Position numbers and translations under genes: made by a program. DNA of 64,000 bases, from positions 2,480,001 to 2,544,000 of the forward strand of contig JAJTUQ010000006.1 of the NCBI GenBank assembly GCA_021399445.1, written 5' to 3'. The notes beneath the pieces are model-generated. The model saw only the letters and a program-made list of their open reading frames with translations, made no database searches and had not been told where the DNA came from. The first letter of the stretch is position 1. The number at the start of each line of letters is the position of its first letter. This stretch comes from Xylogone sp. PMI_703. Lineage: Eukaryota; Ascomycota; Leotiomycetes. Of the stretch, positions 23,306 to 34,815 are shown piece by piece.

Positions 23306-24515
23306 TTATGCCACCGCAACCGACTCCTTCACTACCTTCGCCGGCTCATCCACTCCCTCCTTCTCCTCAGCAGCCCTCGCAGCCTCCTCAATCGCATGCT
23401 GAGCGTACACCATTTCCTTAACATGCTGCTGATAATACGCCACGCCATTCTCCTTGACCGGGTTCAAGATTCCCTCACTGTAGACCCCCCTCTCGAGATT
23501 ACTCTGCGCCTTCTCGCACAACTCAAAGTCCTCTAACGCCACCTGCCTCACGAACTTGAAGTACTGCTCGAATTCCTCGTCCGAGCCCTGATGATAGTAG
23601 TCGAACTCCATGCGGCTGACGCCTGGATCGGGTGAGGGCAAGGTGCGGAAGGAGGACATGCCGCCGCCGTAGACGTTGAGGGTGCAGATGGGGAAGAAGT
23701 AGAGGAAGAGGCCGTCATCGGGCTTCTTGGGGTCAGCGATGTGCTGCGAAAAGTTGGTGTGGTTGGTCACGGAGTAGAAGGTGGGAGGGTAGAATTTGGA
23801 GAAGGTTGGGTGGGTGTATTGGCAGTGGAGGCATTCTTGGTAGCCATCGACCCTGGGAAAATATATGTGCTTAGTGAGCTGTTTTTTGGAATAGATGTGT
23901 AGATTTGGGAGTGGATTGAAGTGAAGTGAAGTAGAAACTTACATGGTCTTCCAGTTGAAGCGGCCTTCGTACCGGATGCTTCGGCGGTAGGGCAACTTGG
24001 TGAAGTCGACCCTGTTAGTCAATTCTTCGAGGCCTTCGAAAAATTCCTCGAATTCGGGTGCTGCATCAGAGAGCGCTACGAAAAGGAGACCACTTGGTGT
24101 AAGATGGCTTCTCATCTCGGTTTTCTAGATGTGAAGGGTTAGCCATTTTGTACTTTCTCGTGATAATTGAAACGGAATGTGAACGAGATTTTTTGCTGTA
24201 TATGAATGGCATTACATACCTCGTCTTCTGCATACACCATGATGCCTTCCTTAGTGAGGCCATCTGATTCAGGGGCGAGATTCCTGACGCTGAGCTTGAC
24301 TTGGGCAATCTCATACTCGACTGCTTCTGTTCGGCTTTGGAAGCGAGTGACTGGGCCTAAGAAGTGCCATGCCTGAAAAAACAGATTTCAGCTTTTGGTG
24401 TACTTTTGCAGTGATGTTATTTTCAAACCTTAAGGAACACCGCTCGTCTCTCCAACTGATACAACGCCGGACTACAGAACCAGGACGCCGGTAGCGTTCT
24501 CGTGAGTTGCGCCAT
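23306..24515 (-). CDS. Rieske-oxygenase-like catalytic subunit lacking the [2Fe-2S] cluster motif
   Basis: Minus-strand exons are 24515-24429, 24372-24220, 24124-23943 and 23852-23306 (322 residues). The start TLPASWFCSPALYQLERRAVF and the remainder follow the fungal choline-monooxygenase-like layout of Rieske non-haem iron oxygenases. The mononuclear iron site is present: ECLHCQYTH at residues 147-155 gives His150 and His155, and ALEDFELCEKAQSNL gives Asp249 as the likely third ligand. In normal members, about 110 residues lie between the N-terminal block and the HLTPSGLLFV segment, including CxH and CxxH. Here only about 55 lie there, and neither motif exists. The first intron is only 56 bp, so no Rieske exon is hidden in it. 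An in-frame ATG at 24689 would add 58 residues including a hydrophobic stretch (HPYMLISSVVLIVLG). Substrate unknown. Confidence 0.85.
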
Positions 24516-25304
24516 GACTGACTGCTGGATATTTTTAGTCCCTTTTGATTCTGGACCAAGTACGATAAGTACCACCGACGAAATCAACATATATGGATGA
24601 AATATATAGTCTATCGACACAGATGCATAGCTCGCATCGTCGGCAACACCATTGCAACCACTCTCATTCTTCGCACCGTTCTTGGGCAAGAGAGATTAAA
24701 CCGGCAAGTAAACGAGCTCTAGTTTCGTCCTGACTATCACCAACGCTGTATTACCAGATTGGGAAGCCAGTTCCATAGAGGAGAGCGAGTGGGCGGGGAA
24801 AGGGACCCGAGGGGGCGAGCTGATGACTGATGACTGATGACGATGCAACAGCACAAAGTCTAGTCGTCACAGCTTCGTCCACGCCCCTCTCCGTTCCCCA
24901 TACGTGCTGCAGCTATTGGATGCGTGTTCACCCAGGTGGACGGGAGAAGAGCAGCTCTGGCAGATTTGGCAGGCACGAAACTCACCTCCTGCTCTCCCTC
25001 ATGGACGAGCAAACCCAAAGCGGTCGTGTTTGGCAGACAACTCCAGTTCTGGCTCCTCGGGGACTCACGATTGTTGGTTCTCTCTCTGCTTTTTGCTCTA
25101 GCTGCATGCTAGATCGTACCACTCTTATATCCCGGCAGTTATTCTAATCTTAATTCTACTTTTTGTTGAGGGCAGAGCAGCTGTGTACAAATAAAGGAGA
25201 TGCTTCTCTCCTTCGTTCTGGGTGATCCAATACCCGGTGTTCTTTAGACTTTGCGTTTCTTGCCTTTTCTTTCTTTTACATCTAATTACGATCGCAAGAT
25301 CAAA
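24516..25304. other. shared divergent promoter region of the Rieske-like pair
   Basis: This 790 bp region separates the two start codons and should contain both promoters. A three-copy TGATGAC repeat lies at 24821-24841. The last 150 bp before 25305 are pyrimidine-rich, which fits a fungal transcription start region. No known binding site could be assigned. Confidence 0.5.
24821..24841. repeat. tandem repeat TGATGAC x3 in the divergent promoter
   Basis: Three perfect 7 bp copies lie near the middle of the divergent intergenic region. The word resembles a bZIP half-site (TGAC), but this is a weak indication. Confidence 0.8.
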
Positions 25305-26789
25305 ATGGGTTCCAGATTTACATTGGGCGATATGGACATATCTTCTTATGCCGCAACAGTTGCTGTTGTTCTACTCTCAGCATACGGCATAGAACACTTC
25401 TACCGTCGTTCAGATAAGTTGCAAGTGTGGCTTAACAACTCTCTCAGGACTGGCAACTTGAGAAAACTAGTCAGTTCTTCTGCGAAGAGCAACTCTGAGA
25501 CTGTCAAGGAACCAAGTCCTTGGGATGAGAGAACTTGGTGGATAGACGAAGGACTGTTTCGACTGGAAAACCGAGCCATTTTCAGCAAGGTAGGCCTCTT
25601 TTTATATGATTCCAGTCTCGTGATCGCAGCTAAGACGGTATCAAACTGGATCACAGTCGTGGCTTTTCCTTGCTCATGCTTCGCGATTCCGCAAGCCTGG
25701 CGACTACAGGACTTTTGAGATTGCGGGTTTCTCTGTTCTCCTCATTCTCGGCAAGGACAACAAATTACGTGCCTTCCACAATGTATGCAGGCATAGAGCC
25801 TACACCATCACAAAGAAGGAGAGCGGGAGCACCATTGTTCTCGGATGCCGGTATCATGGATGGAGCTACGATACCAAGGGGAAGCTGATCAAGGCCCCCG
25901 AGTTTGACGGAGTAGAAGGATTTGATAAAGACCTGAATGGATTATGGGAGATCAAGTCCACAGTACGAGCCGGTATGGTGTTTATAAACCTAGATGCCAG
26001 CCCTGTGAGCCAGGAATTCGACATGAACGGAGAGAACATCATGAAGAGGTGGAAGGCTAAAGATATGAGCTGTATTGAAGAATGGAAGGTGGAAGGAGAT
26101 ATCAACTGGAAGTTCGTTGGTATGCCCCACTGCACTCTCCCGCCCCCGGAGCGAAGCTTTTCTAACCATCTTAGCTGAATATCTCAATCTTGGCGAGTCG
26201 GTGGATGCACGTTCAGCTCATTCCTTATCATCTTATCTCAGCCGGGTGGCTAAACAAGAGGCCCTTAGTCTCTGTGCTGCTACTACAGCCACTAAGCTGG
26301 CAACAGGAGAGCTAGTAATTCTGCGCTCTATTCCAAAGTCGGCTGGTGTTACTAGCATAGAGTGTACGTTCTATACTCTCAACGACCAGGATCCAGAACT
26401 TGAGAAGAAGACAGAGAAGTTCAAGGAGGAACTGCAAGCAGAGATAAGCCGACTAGAGCAGCTACAGAAAGCTGCGGCAAAAGGTGACGAAAATGGTATT
26501 GAGATCAAGGAATTTCAAGATTCGATGGCTCGAGAATCAAATCTAGCAGCTCTGAAATCTCACCTTGAAGTAGAGCGCAAATTCGGTACGAAGATCTACC
26601 CAGCAGCAAGGACTCAGAGCTTCAGCGACATCGGAAAGGCCGACGACGACCGTAAGTGAATGCCCGTCAATTCCATTTTACAGTACATCTGCTGACTAGT
26701 CTTGGTACTCAGTGTGTAGACAGCTAGAGCAAACAGCGGGCGCTGGTAGCTTCTGCGATGTCAAGACCAGAGCCCGGCTTGACTGGTGA
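25305..26789 (+). CDS. membrane-anchored Rieske [2Fe-2S] protein with degenerate oxygenase domain
   Basis: Exons are 25305-25589, 25657-26119, 26175-26651 and 26713-26789 (433 residues). A hydrophobic segment at about residues 13-30 (SSYAATVAVVLLSAYGI) predicts an N-terminal membrane anchor. The Rieske domain is intact: C139-R-H141 in HNVCRHRAY and C159-R-Y-H162 in LGCRYHGWSYD. After NWKFV (residue 249) the family normally has the N/D-x-x-E-C-x-H-C-x-x-x-H iron site; here a 55 bp intron with a TCTAAC branch joins directly to AEYLNLGESVDARSAHS, so the site is missing. The rest of the domain is recognisable (ATGELVILRSIPKSAGVTSIE) and is followed by a charged coiled-coil-like stretch. The last exon gives LCRQLEQTAGAGSFCDVKTRARLDW, a typical family end. 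Likely an electron-transfer partner rather than an oxygenase on its own (inference). Confidence 0.83.
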
Positions 26790-28806
26790 TTGATGTAAGC
26801 AGAGATGTCGGAGATGTATCTGGTATGGGGTTGGAAACACCCGCCAAGAGCGAGCTGGAGCAAGAAGCTATCGTGAGGGGCAGACTGTTCTGACGTTGGA
26901 CCGTGCCGCGCAGAGCTAGCTTCTCGATTTCGGGCATATTTTCCTTGCCATGATCATAGATAAGCTTGTAAGGAAAGAAGCAAAAACAATCAAATAAAAA
27001 AACCCCCCAGAAAACCAGAACCCCAACTAGTTGCAAAAAAATCAAGGCGCTTCCTGATTATGGAAATCAAAAAGAGAACCAAAAGTGTCTGATGACGGCT
27101 ATATCTCGCGGACTTCATCATCCTGGAAAATATCCTCGATTCGTGACGAATGCATGAGGTAATTTCATCGGGAGATCTTCCTCTCATTATTCACAGCAAA
27201 AGAGAGCAGCTAATTATGGGATGGAATTTACGACCCGTTCCCAGCAAGCATCTGCTTGGGCTGATGTGTGGATTCAAATCCCAAATCCCGGAACCATCCC
27301 ACTATTGAGGGGAATTATGGGGAACATCAAGACCAGGGGTTATAGATCCGTTTTCTGTTTTGCTTTTATGGATACCAGAGATGAGGAATGAGCGGTAACT
27401 CCAGCATCTGATACCTGATAATGCAGAGAGCAAGGTGATGATACCAAGGATATGATACTGCAAGATAGTGGTGGTATTGATCACGAGAAACAAGGAAGAG
27501 AACTCATCTGCTGCAGCCAGCTACTACTGTACAGGTATCTTACACGCTACAGTAATTCAGCCCCTCAACAACTGAAATCCCCACCGCCACCAAACAGTCC
27601 TACTGCAACCGCAAGCAGTTCCGACATCGCTGGAGGACCCTAAAAAAGACAGTGGCTGGAGATAAATTCTAGACTCCGTGCCTCTAGAAATCGACTCCAC
27701 AGTACTTTCTTTCTACTCCGTAGACGATTACTGAATTACCCCTCCTCACCTGGCCATTCTTTGCTCAGTACCGGTACTGTGCTGTATTGTATTGACTGGT
27801 GAGCGGTTGCTGCCCGTTTCCCAAAACGGTAAAAATTTCAACATCACGCAACGAAGAACCGATATCTGGGCTCCGTGGTGGCTTGATAGGACATGGATGG
27901 TGTATGATTATGTGGATCGTGAGAGTTTCTTTTGCCAGCTGATCACCATTTCGATTCTATTTGTAGGTTCCGATTGATGCCGGGTATTTTACTTAGCCGT
28001 GCAGGGTTTGCTTATTAGTATCGCTATGTGCGCTCTCTTTCTTCTTTCCTTTTTCTCTCTCGTCTGTGCCGTAGGAACCACTATTGTGGTAAACATGGTA
28101 CAGTAGACGGCATGTACGGTACGGTGCGACGATATGACAGGCTTGATATTCCTGCAATGCGTCTTTTCGGGCGGATAATGGCCGGGGTGCGCACAATCAT
28201 TGAGAGAATATTTATCAGCTATGCATGGGTAACCGTGGTTCATCGCTCAAGATCTCCACTTGGATACAGGATCTTGCAATGCAATCCAGGAACTGGTGCT
28301 GACAATAACCTCAAGATCAACCTAGTCGTAGACTTAGGTAGGCAAAGCTTTTACTTCACGATTCGCAGCACAATCCGAAAATTGGAGCTGTTTTCATTAT
28401 GTCTGTGAAAGGAAAAAATATGCGAAGTATATGTATATCATTTGGTCTATTTCATAGAAAGATTCCCATCTACATGGAAGCAAAGAAATGTCTCTTCAAG
28501 CCGGCACATACAAGCCTTCAAGTTTTGAGCGGCTTAAATGGAGGCCGAAAAACTTTAGATCGATCGAAGATGAAGCTGAAGCTGAAGAGAGACGCAAAAA
28601 CAGCAAAATCTATAGAAGGAAGTCTACTCTTCGGATATTGAAAAATTGGCTACCCCGAAGCGGGCAACTCAATGATCAAGAAGATTTGACTGTATGCTAC
28701 TCTCTGTTAACAAGCAGTCATGAGGTTTAGCATCCGGAGCAGCTCAAAACTGCAATTCCTAATACAATAAATGCCCTCACCTCAAGTGACTAGATGATGC
28801 TTACCT
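26790..28806. other. intergenic, 2 kb between convergent genes, no gene seen
   Basis: It lies between the 3' ends of the Rieske gene and adenylosuccinate synthetase. Short frames have no domain. GTAC-type words like those in the desert recur at 27524-27533, 27770-27783 and 28096-28122. Confidence 0.5.
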
Positions 28807-31536
28807 CTAGTTATTCGACCTACTTATCATCTCATCCGTCCCTGGACCTGTGCCGATCCACGAGATCTTGACACCTACGAAGGACTATTGCAGAGTTAAC
28901 AATGTTCCATCGACTGCCTTTGTCTATTAGGATATAGATCTCACCTCGATGAATTCGATATAGTTGCGGGCATTCTTTGGTAAGTCATACCAAGTTTTGG
29001 CGCCCCTGGATTACCGGTAAGTTATGTAATCATAGGTTTGTGAGTTTCATATTAGAGTTCTAGCTTACGTCGTTGGTTTATTCCATCCATCCATTTCTAC
29101 GTATACAGGCTTCAGCTTGGCTAATCGGTCCAAGTCTGCGGGGAAGGAATCGAATCTTTCCAAGTCAGTATTAGTGATGCTCGCGAAGTAACTGCGAACT
29201 ACTTACTCTTCCTTCGTCTCTTCATCAATGTATTTGGTAGCAATTTTGATTCTGGTATATCGTCAGTCCTGAAGCAACTTCCTACTATCTGTGCAGCCTA
29301 CTTTGGGAATGTGTCAAGCACGTCCAGCTTGGTAAGCTGAAATGGAATTAGTCATGTATAAAACAATGAAGCAGTGTAATTTTGACCCACGTTGAGTTTG
29401 GTATAGTGATTGATGGCTGTTGAGTACTTGACGACAACAAGATCTAACCTATTTGACAATTAATCGATGCTATGTTCTTGGTATAAATCATTTTACTTAC
29501 CAGCCGCAGCGACGTGAACGGCCAGTTGTAACTCCAAACTCTCTTCCGATTTCCTGGAGCTTCTTTCCATCTTCGTCAAGAAGCTCGGTAGGGAATGGAC
29601 CGCCTTCATGGGTCATTAATTATTAATATCCTAGATATGGGGTTTCAAACTTACCTCCGACTCTCGTCGTATAGGCCTTAACTACGCCAATGATGTTATC
29701 AATCTTAGTTGGGTTCAGTGCAAGTCCAGTGAAAATTCCTGTATTTCACCATCAGACATTGCCGGATATTATGCTATTATGGAGTTGTGATAATTGAAAT
29801 CCGGTATGGTAACTTACCGCCCCTATGTCACAAAATTAGTACATCTCATATATTTAGAGGTTCCTAGGATACTTACAGTCCGGTGTTGGAGCTCGTCACA
29901 TATGGGTACTATCGGATGGTTAGGTGAGTTTGGCGGTGTCAGGATGGAAACTACTAACAGTGCCAAAATCAAGATCAAGCATCAATGCCTAAATGTCAAT
30001 TGGTCAGCATGTCATCATATGTTGATATGACACTTCAAATATGGTTATGTGGTAAGGAGCCACAGAATTGTAAACATACATTTGCACCTTCAACGAGTAT
30101 CTTGACTCCGCTCTGCTCTGCGCCAGAGATTAAAGGAACCTATAAGATCTTGTCAGACTCAATAAACTAGCGTTTACAGGAGTAGAATATGATGCTGTGT
30201 ATAAGCATCCTGGAGTTTTTCGCACTGCAATAAGGACATACCTGGTCGACGACGAAAGGTGCCAGCTCTTCACGCCACTGATCGAACTTGCTGATCTCTT
30301 TTTCTACATCGTACTCTAATAGGCTTCCGAATCTCTTTTTGTAGCCATCGGCAATGATTCTGATCTTTCGGTCGAATAACTCCTTATCGAAGATGCTAGA
30401 TAACATGAGTCAGTGGAATATGCGATTTAAGGGAAATGAAATCGTCTTACTCGCAAACCCGAATACCACCTTTGCTCACACGGTTAGTAACAATAAGCTG
30501 AAGAATTGCACGGCATGAATGAAGGACTGCAAGAATTCTTTCCAAAGCATTTCATGCAGCCCCACCTCAGCCAACATTGAGATGGCATTGCAAGGAGGGC
30601 TTACTTCGGGCGGCTTTTGTGGAATAGGTTGGTCCAATGCCGCGTTTGGTGGTTCCAATACTGTCCTTTCCTAATTCAACCTTTGACATGGGTCAGTCTA
30701 ATTTGCCCCTGAGACAAAGCCTCAAAAGAATTGATTGAGAAGAGCGTCCAAGTCCAGTTTAGGAGCAGAAACTAGAGGATATGGGTGAAATGCTTACTTC
30801 TTCTAAGCCGTCGACCAATGCATGAACATTTAATGATATATGGCAGCGATCCTGTAACTCTATAAGCAAAGTGAATTTGAAGCTGCTCATATGATGACTC
30901 ACAGAAATGAAAATTCGATCTCTGACGTTTGAGAGCCCCTGCTCCTCAAGATCTTTTAGTTCTTTAAAAAAAGATGGAACATGGACAACAACGCCACTTC
31001 CAATGAGGTTCTGGCAATTTGGCGCCATCAATCCGGAGGGAACTAAATCAGAAATATTAGCCAGGATAGCTCATATGAGAGATGAGCTCAGCTTGACTCA
31101 CGAAGGTGAAAGTGATAACTTTTGCCATTGCGGGACTTGAGAGTATCAGCAATTCATTCCACTTCATGAAATGTACTCTCCAATAGAGTAATCCGGGACT
31201 TACAATGGTGTGGCCAGCATTGTTACCTCCCTGGGCTCTTGCGACCAGCTGAGCCTTCTCAGTGAGAACACTAGAAAATAACAGTGAGCGAAAAAAGAAA
31301 CCAGCAGGAGAAGAATGAGCATATAGATATTGGACTTACTCAACCAATTTGCCCTTTCCCTCATCCTGAAGAGCGGGTCAGCAAAACGATATAAAAACAA
31401 CATGCCACTGAGGGGCAGACATACCCCCCACTGCGCTCCTAAACAAAGAACCCGAGTTAGCAAAACTGCTCCCATTGTGTTACTTTCCTTAAAAAGAAAG
31501 GATATAGACAATCGTACCAAGAACTATAGTAGCCAT
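28807..31536 (-). CDS. ADE12: adenylosuccinate synthetase, 22 exons
   Basis: The enzyme makes adenylosuccinate from IMP, aspartate and GTP, the first committed step to AMP. Twenty-two exons join in frame to 426 residues, the usual fungal length. Exons on the minus strand: 31536-31518, 31438-31425, 31365-31340, 31270-31204, 31135-31102, 31042-30903, 30851-30798, 30680-30605, 30469-30451, 30395-30242, 30139-30080, 29988-29959, 29908-29877, 29822-29818, 29738-29655, 29603-29501, 29448-29391, 29336-29302, 29251-29207, 29155-29069, 29005-28945, 28884-28807. Family motifs: [16 protein letters not shown] (catalytic Asp, GTP loop), [43 protein letters not shown] and [12 protein letters not shown]. 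The 5 nt exon 14 (GGGCG) is required to encode the invariant LGG. The C-terminal end after DEMI (SRSNN) is read without a further intron and is the least certain part. Confidence 0.93.
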
Positions 31537-32638
31537 GTTTCTCTCTCACAATGTCGTATCTCAATTCAATGAAAGAAGTTTCAGAAGGGGCCAAAAAAAA
31601 AGAGACAATTCGATATTGAAATCCCGGAGATGGGGTGCAAAATATGCAAAAGTACCCAGGTACCTATGACGCTACGGTGCCGATTGCGCTAGAGGCAGTC
31701 GCCGGGTGGTCTCGCAGCCCCGCGCTAGCTCCCTCAGCCTTTTTCTTCCTTGAGAGTCCTCGTTAATTGGAGGAAGCGAGTTCGACGGGTAAGCAGTAAG
31801 CAGATTGTTTATATCAAAATCAATGCTTGTTAAAGATTGAACTCCTGTAGAGTAGCTCTCAAGATAAATACTCCATCACCGAGAGACTATGATCGGGCAA
31901 AAGATGAGGCATTGTTCATTCTTGGTATGCTCTAAAAATTTGAATATAATTTACCCGATGTTTTCTAGTAAAACTTTTGACTAACAAAATCTAAAGGTGA
32001 CTCCCAATTATGTACATTGTAACTGTAACGATATGTAGAGGAACTACTCAATTGTCGAATCATCTGCTTACCCGTACTTTGTCAAACCCTGCTTATTACT
32101 TTACTGAATATGCTTACCTGCTTACCTCTCCTTGAGCACTTGCTTTACACGCTGACCTGTTGCACACTGGTAAGCGAGTCGTCGGACACCGCCGTCGTGT
32201 ATGTACCAGAGTACCTTACGTACGTAATAAATGGTTGGGTTGTAAAGACGATTCACTTGGCTCGGTGCTTGGCAGAATGAGTACATAAGTATTCACTGAG
32301 ATCCTATGAGTTGCAGATGTGCCGTCTTTTCCAGCTGTCAAGGAAGAATTTGATAGCCGCCTGGTCGGGATTTGAATGGTGACATCGATGTCCTCCATTG
32401 CGACCACAGCGATGCATCTATAATCAGTCAAATCCGAGTCTCATTAGGATTCGTTATTAGGAATGAAAGATATCATTTAAGCAATATCATATGTAGTGAG
32501 ACAGTGAACCAGCTCCATGTGCCCTTTAAATGCAGTATTAGTCTAAAACCATTGCAATCAAGCATTTTGCAGACATCTCTCCCATGCGCCAGACCCCCTA
32601 TCGTACACCTACCCAGCCACCCCAAGCTGGAAATCATG
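31537..32638. other. intergenic, promoter of ADE12 and 3' flank of IES1
   Basis: About 1.1 kb with no supported gene. Repeated GCTTACC words occur around 32067-32122 and in the flank of 31790. No defined regulatory site was recognised. Confidence 0.45.
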
Positions 32639-34815
32639 CTAATCCAGATCCATGCCTCCATCACTACCCTCTTCTTCGGTTTCATCGCCCCCGATACCTA
32701 GGAGGGTCTTGTCAACGTCGTCCAGATCTTCCTCTTGTTCATCATCATTCTCGCTGCCCAGGTCAGCGGCATTCTTCTCGTCCTCAGCGCCTTCCTCGCC
32801 GTTTCGAGCCAACTGTCTTCTGGATTTGGTTTTATCAGCCTTGACCATGGGGGTTTCATCCTCCGTTTCGTCATTGTCACGACCCGTCTCGTTGCCGTTC
32901 GTTTCAGGCTTGGCTCGAGGGGTACGAGTTGTTGCTACTACTCCGAGGTGCAAGTCTCGTTGATCGTCCCAGCGATCGAGTCTCCTACCAATGCGCCGGA
33001 AGGCCGCTGCATATGAAGCCATCTCCTCACCAAAGTCGTCGTCTTCACTCTCAAGTTGAGCCAAACCCCCATAGCCCCTTTCCCTGAATGGTAAAGCTGA
33101 CTTCTGGCGGCTTTCTTCGCCTTCACTGTCTTCAAACGGATCTTCCATTTTCTTGATTCTATTCAGGGACCGGAAGAACGCTCCTTCAAGTTTCCGTTGC
33201 TTACGAGATTGATGATGCTTCTTCCGCATTCCTCGGTTTAGAATATAATCGACTCGCTGGTTTCGATTGCGTTCTACCGCCAATTGGTGTGCAGTTAGAG
33301 GCCTGGCACGTCTAGCGGGAGGAGCGCTCTCTAAGCCTGCCATTGGTGATGATGCTTCTGCCATATAGTTTCTAAGAGGTCCTCGTCTCAATCCACTACT
33401 TAGCCCGCTATGGCCCCGCATGCTTCCGCGGGGAGGCGGAGTGGATCTGGTGCTATCGAGATCAGATTCATATTTAGATGGCCTAATGCGAGGCATAATC
33501 ATAGCAGGGCTACTGGCGCCATCCTCCGGAGGTAAATGAAGCTTCGGTTTAGGACCTCTCTTTGGAGGGCCGTGTTCCGCCTGAAAAGCAGCTTGGTCCG
33601 CCTCGATAATTCTTTTTCGTTCCCGCATCTTTGACTGCCCATACTCAATCTCTTCTGGAGTATCTACGTTTTCTAAGGCTTGCTGCTCTTCTGTCAATGT
33701 TTCCAGCCTAGGGACGCCCTGATTTCGAACATGTGTTCCATAGTCGACGCCTGCGCCGAATGGGTTCTCTTCAGCGCCCTCTTCGGTGAAATCCGACTCG
33801 AGATAGAACCACATTAGCCATAGAAAAGCTCTAGCCCTAGACTTGCTTGACAAGCTTGTCCTCATTATCAAGTCGTAGAAATCGCGCGGAGGTGGAAAGT
33901 GTAATTCTGTAACCTTGGGTGCATATTGTGCTAGTACAAAGATAAGGTTCACTGGATTCGTTCGAGGAGGATTCTCGACTCCTTTTATCTTCTCCAGACT
34001 GTTTGGTTCGGGGCGATCTTCGGATGCCCCTTTGAGAATTGACTTCAGTCGAGGCGCATCTTGAAGTTGCTTGTAAGAATTCGGGTCTTGGTGCGCCTGA
34101 AGAGAAGGAATCGCGTGGTAGGTTCGAAGTTGCGCTCGCATTTCAGGGAAGACTATGATATTATTAGAAGATAGTTCGTTGGAATTATTGAGACTGATAA
34201 TAACCCACAATTGAGAGTAGTGTTCATGCGACCGAGATTAACAAGTAGACACACCATCGCCATGTTCTTCGCAGGTTCATGTTCACTAAGAAGTTTATCT
34301 CGTAATATTTTGCTGGTCTTGCTACTCCTAGCCATAGCATCGATGTAGAGGTCTGCGAACGTCTGCTTTCCGATCTCTGGTTCGTAGCTGTTGGTAAAAC
34401 AGGCAGTTTTGTCCTCAAAGATGGCCTTCAGGAAGTCATATTGTATGTCTTTGCGCCATAGGGGTTCGCCATCCTCTTTCTTCAGATGGCGAACTTTGTT
34501 ACCGCTATAGATAGAGGTATTGACTGAGTTTCCGGATGGCCCTTCGGACTTGCGTTTTCGAGAGGTTGAAGCAGCTGGTGTTCCCTCATGCGCAACCGCG
34601 CTGGGAGTTCCGGCCCCTTCGTCCTCTGTCATGTCGCTGATGATAGGCTTCGACGCTGAGGTGTTGCCCCGAGATACTTGATCCTCGGGCTTCGATAGCT
34701 GCGACGATTGATTGTCTGGCTCAATTTGAGAGTGTTGAAGAATCGTCATATGCTCATCAAGCTCGGACGCGGCTATCGTAGAGCCAGGCGAACGCGCGCG
34801 ATCCTCGTCTCCCAT
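32639..34815 (-). CDS. IES1: INO80 chromatin-remodelling complex subunit Ies1
   Basis: Exons are 34815-34209 and 34152-32639 on the minus strand (706 residues). The intron joins NTTLN to FFPEMRAQLRTYHAIPSLQ. The conserved core has HLKKEDGEPLWRKDIQYDFLK, QTFADLYIDAMARSSKTSK, NMAMVCLLVNLGRMNTTLN and NPVNLIFVLAQYAPKVTELH, which match my recollection of the fungal Ies1 family. Ies1 is a fungal-specific subunit of the INO80 remodeller, acting in the nucleus. The N-terminus and the C-terminal half are disordered; the latter has basic clusters (RKKHHQSRKQRKLEG) and a strongly acidic end (GSENDDEQEEDLDDVD). The chosen ATG has A at -3 and G at +4. Confidence 0.88.

Noticed and set aside
28028..28408. 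126-codon open frame between the Rieske gene and ADE12
   Set aside because: No recognisable domain and poor composition.
31790..32125. Repeated GCTTACC words as a possible repeat element
   Set aside because: Too short and irregular, with no unit or ends that could be defined.
32652..33016. Open frames opposite the acidic tail of IES1
   Set aside because: They are complements of the acidic/Ser-rich coding sequence of IES1.
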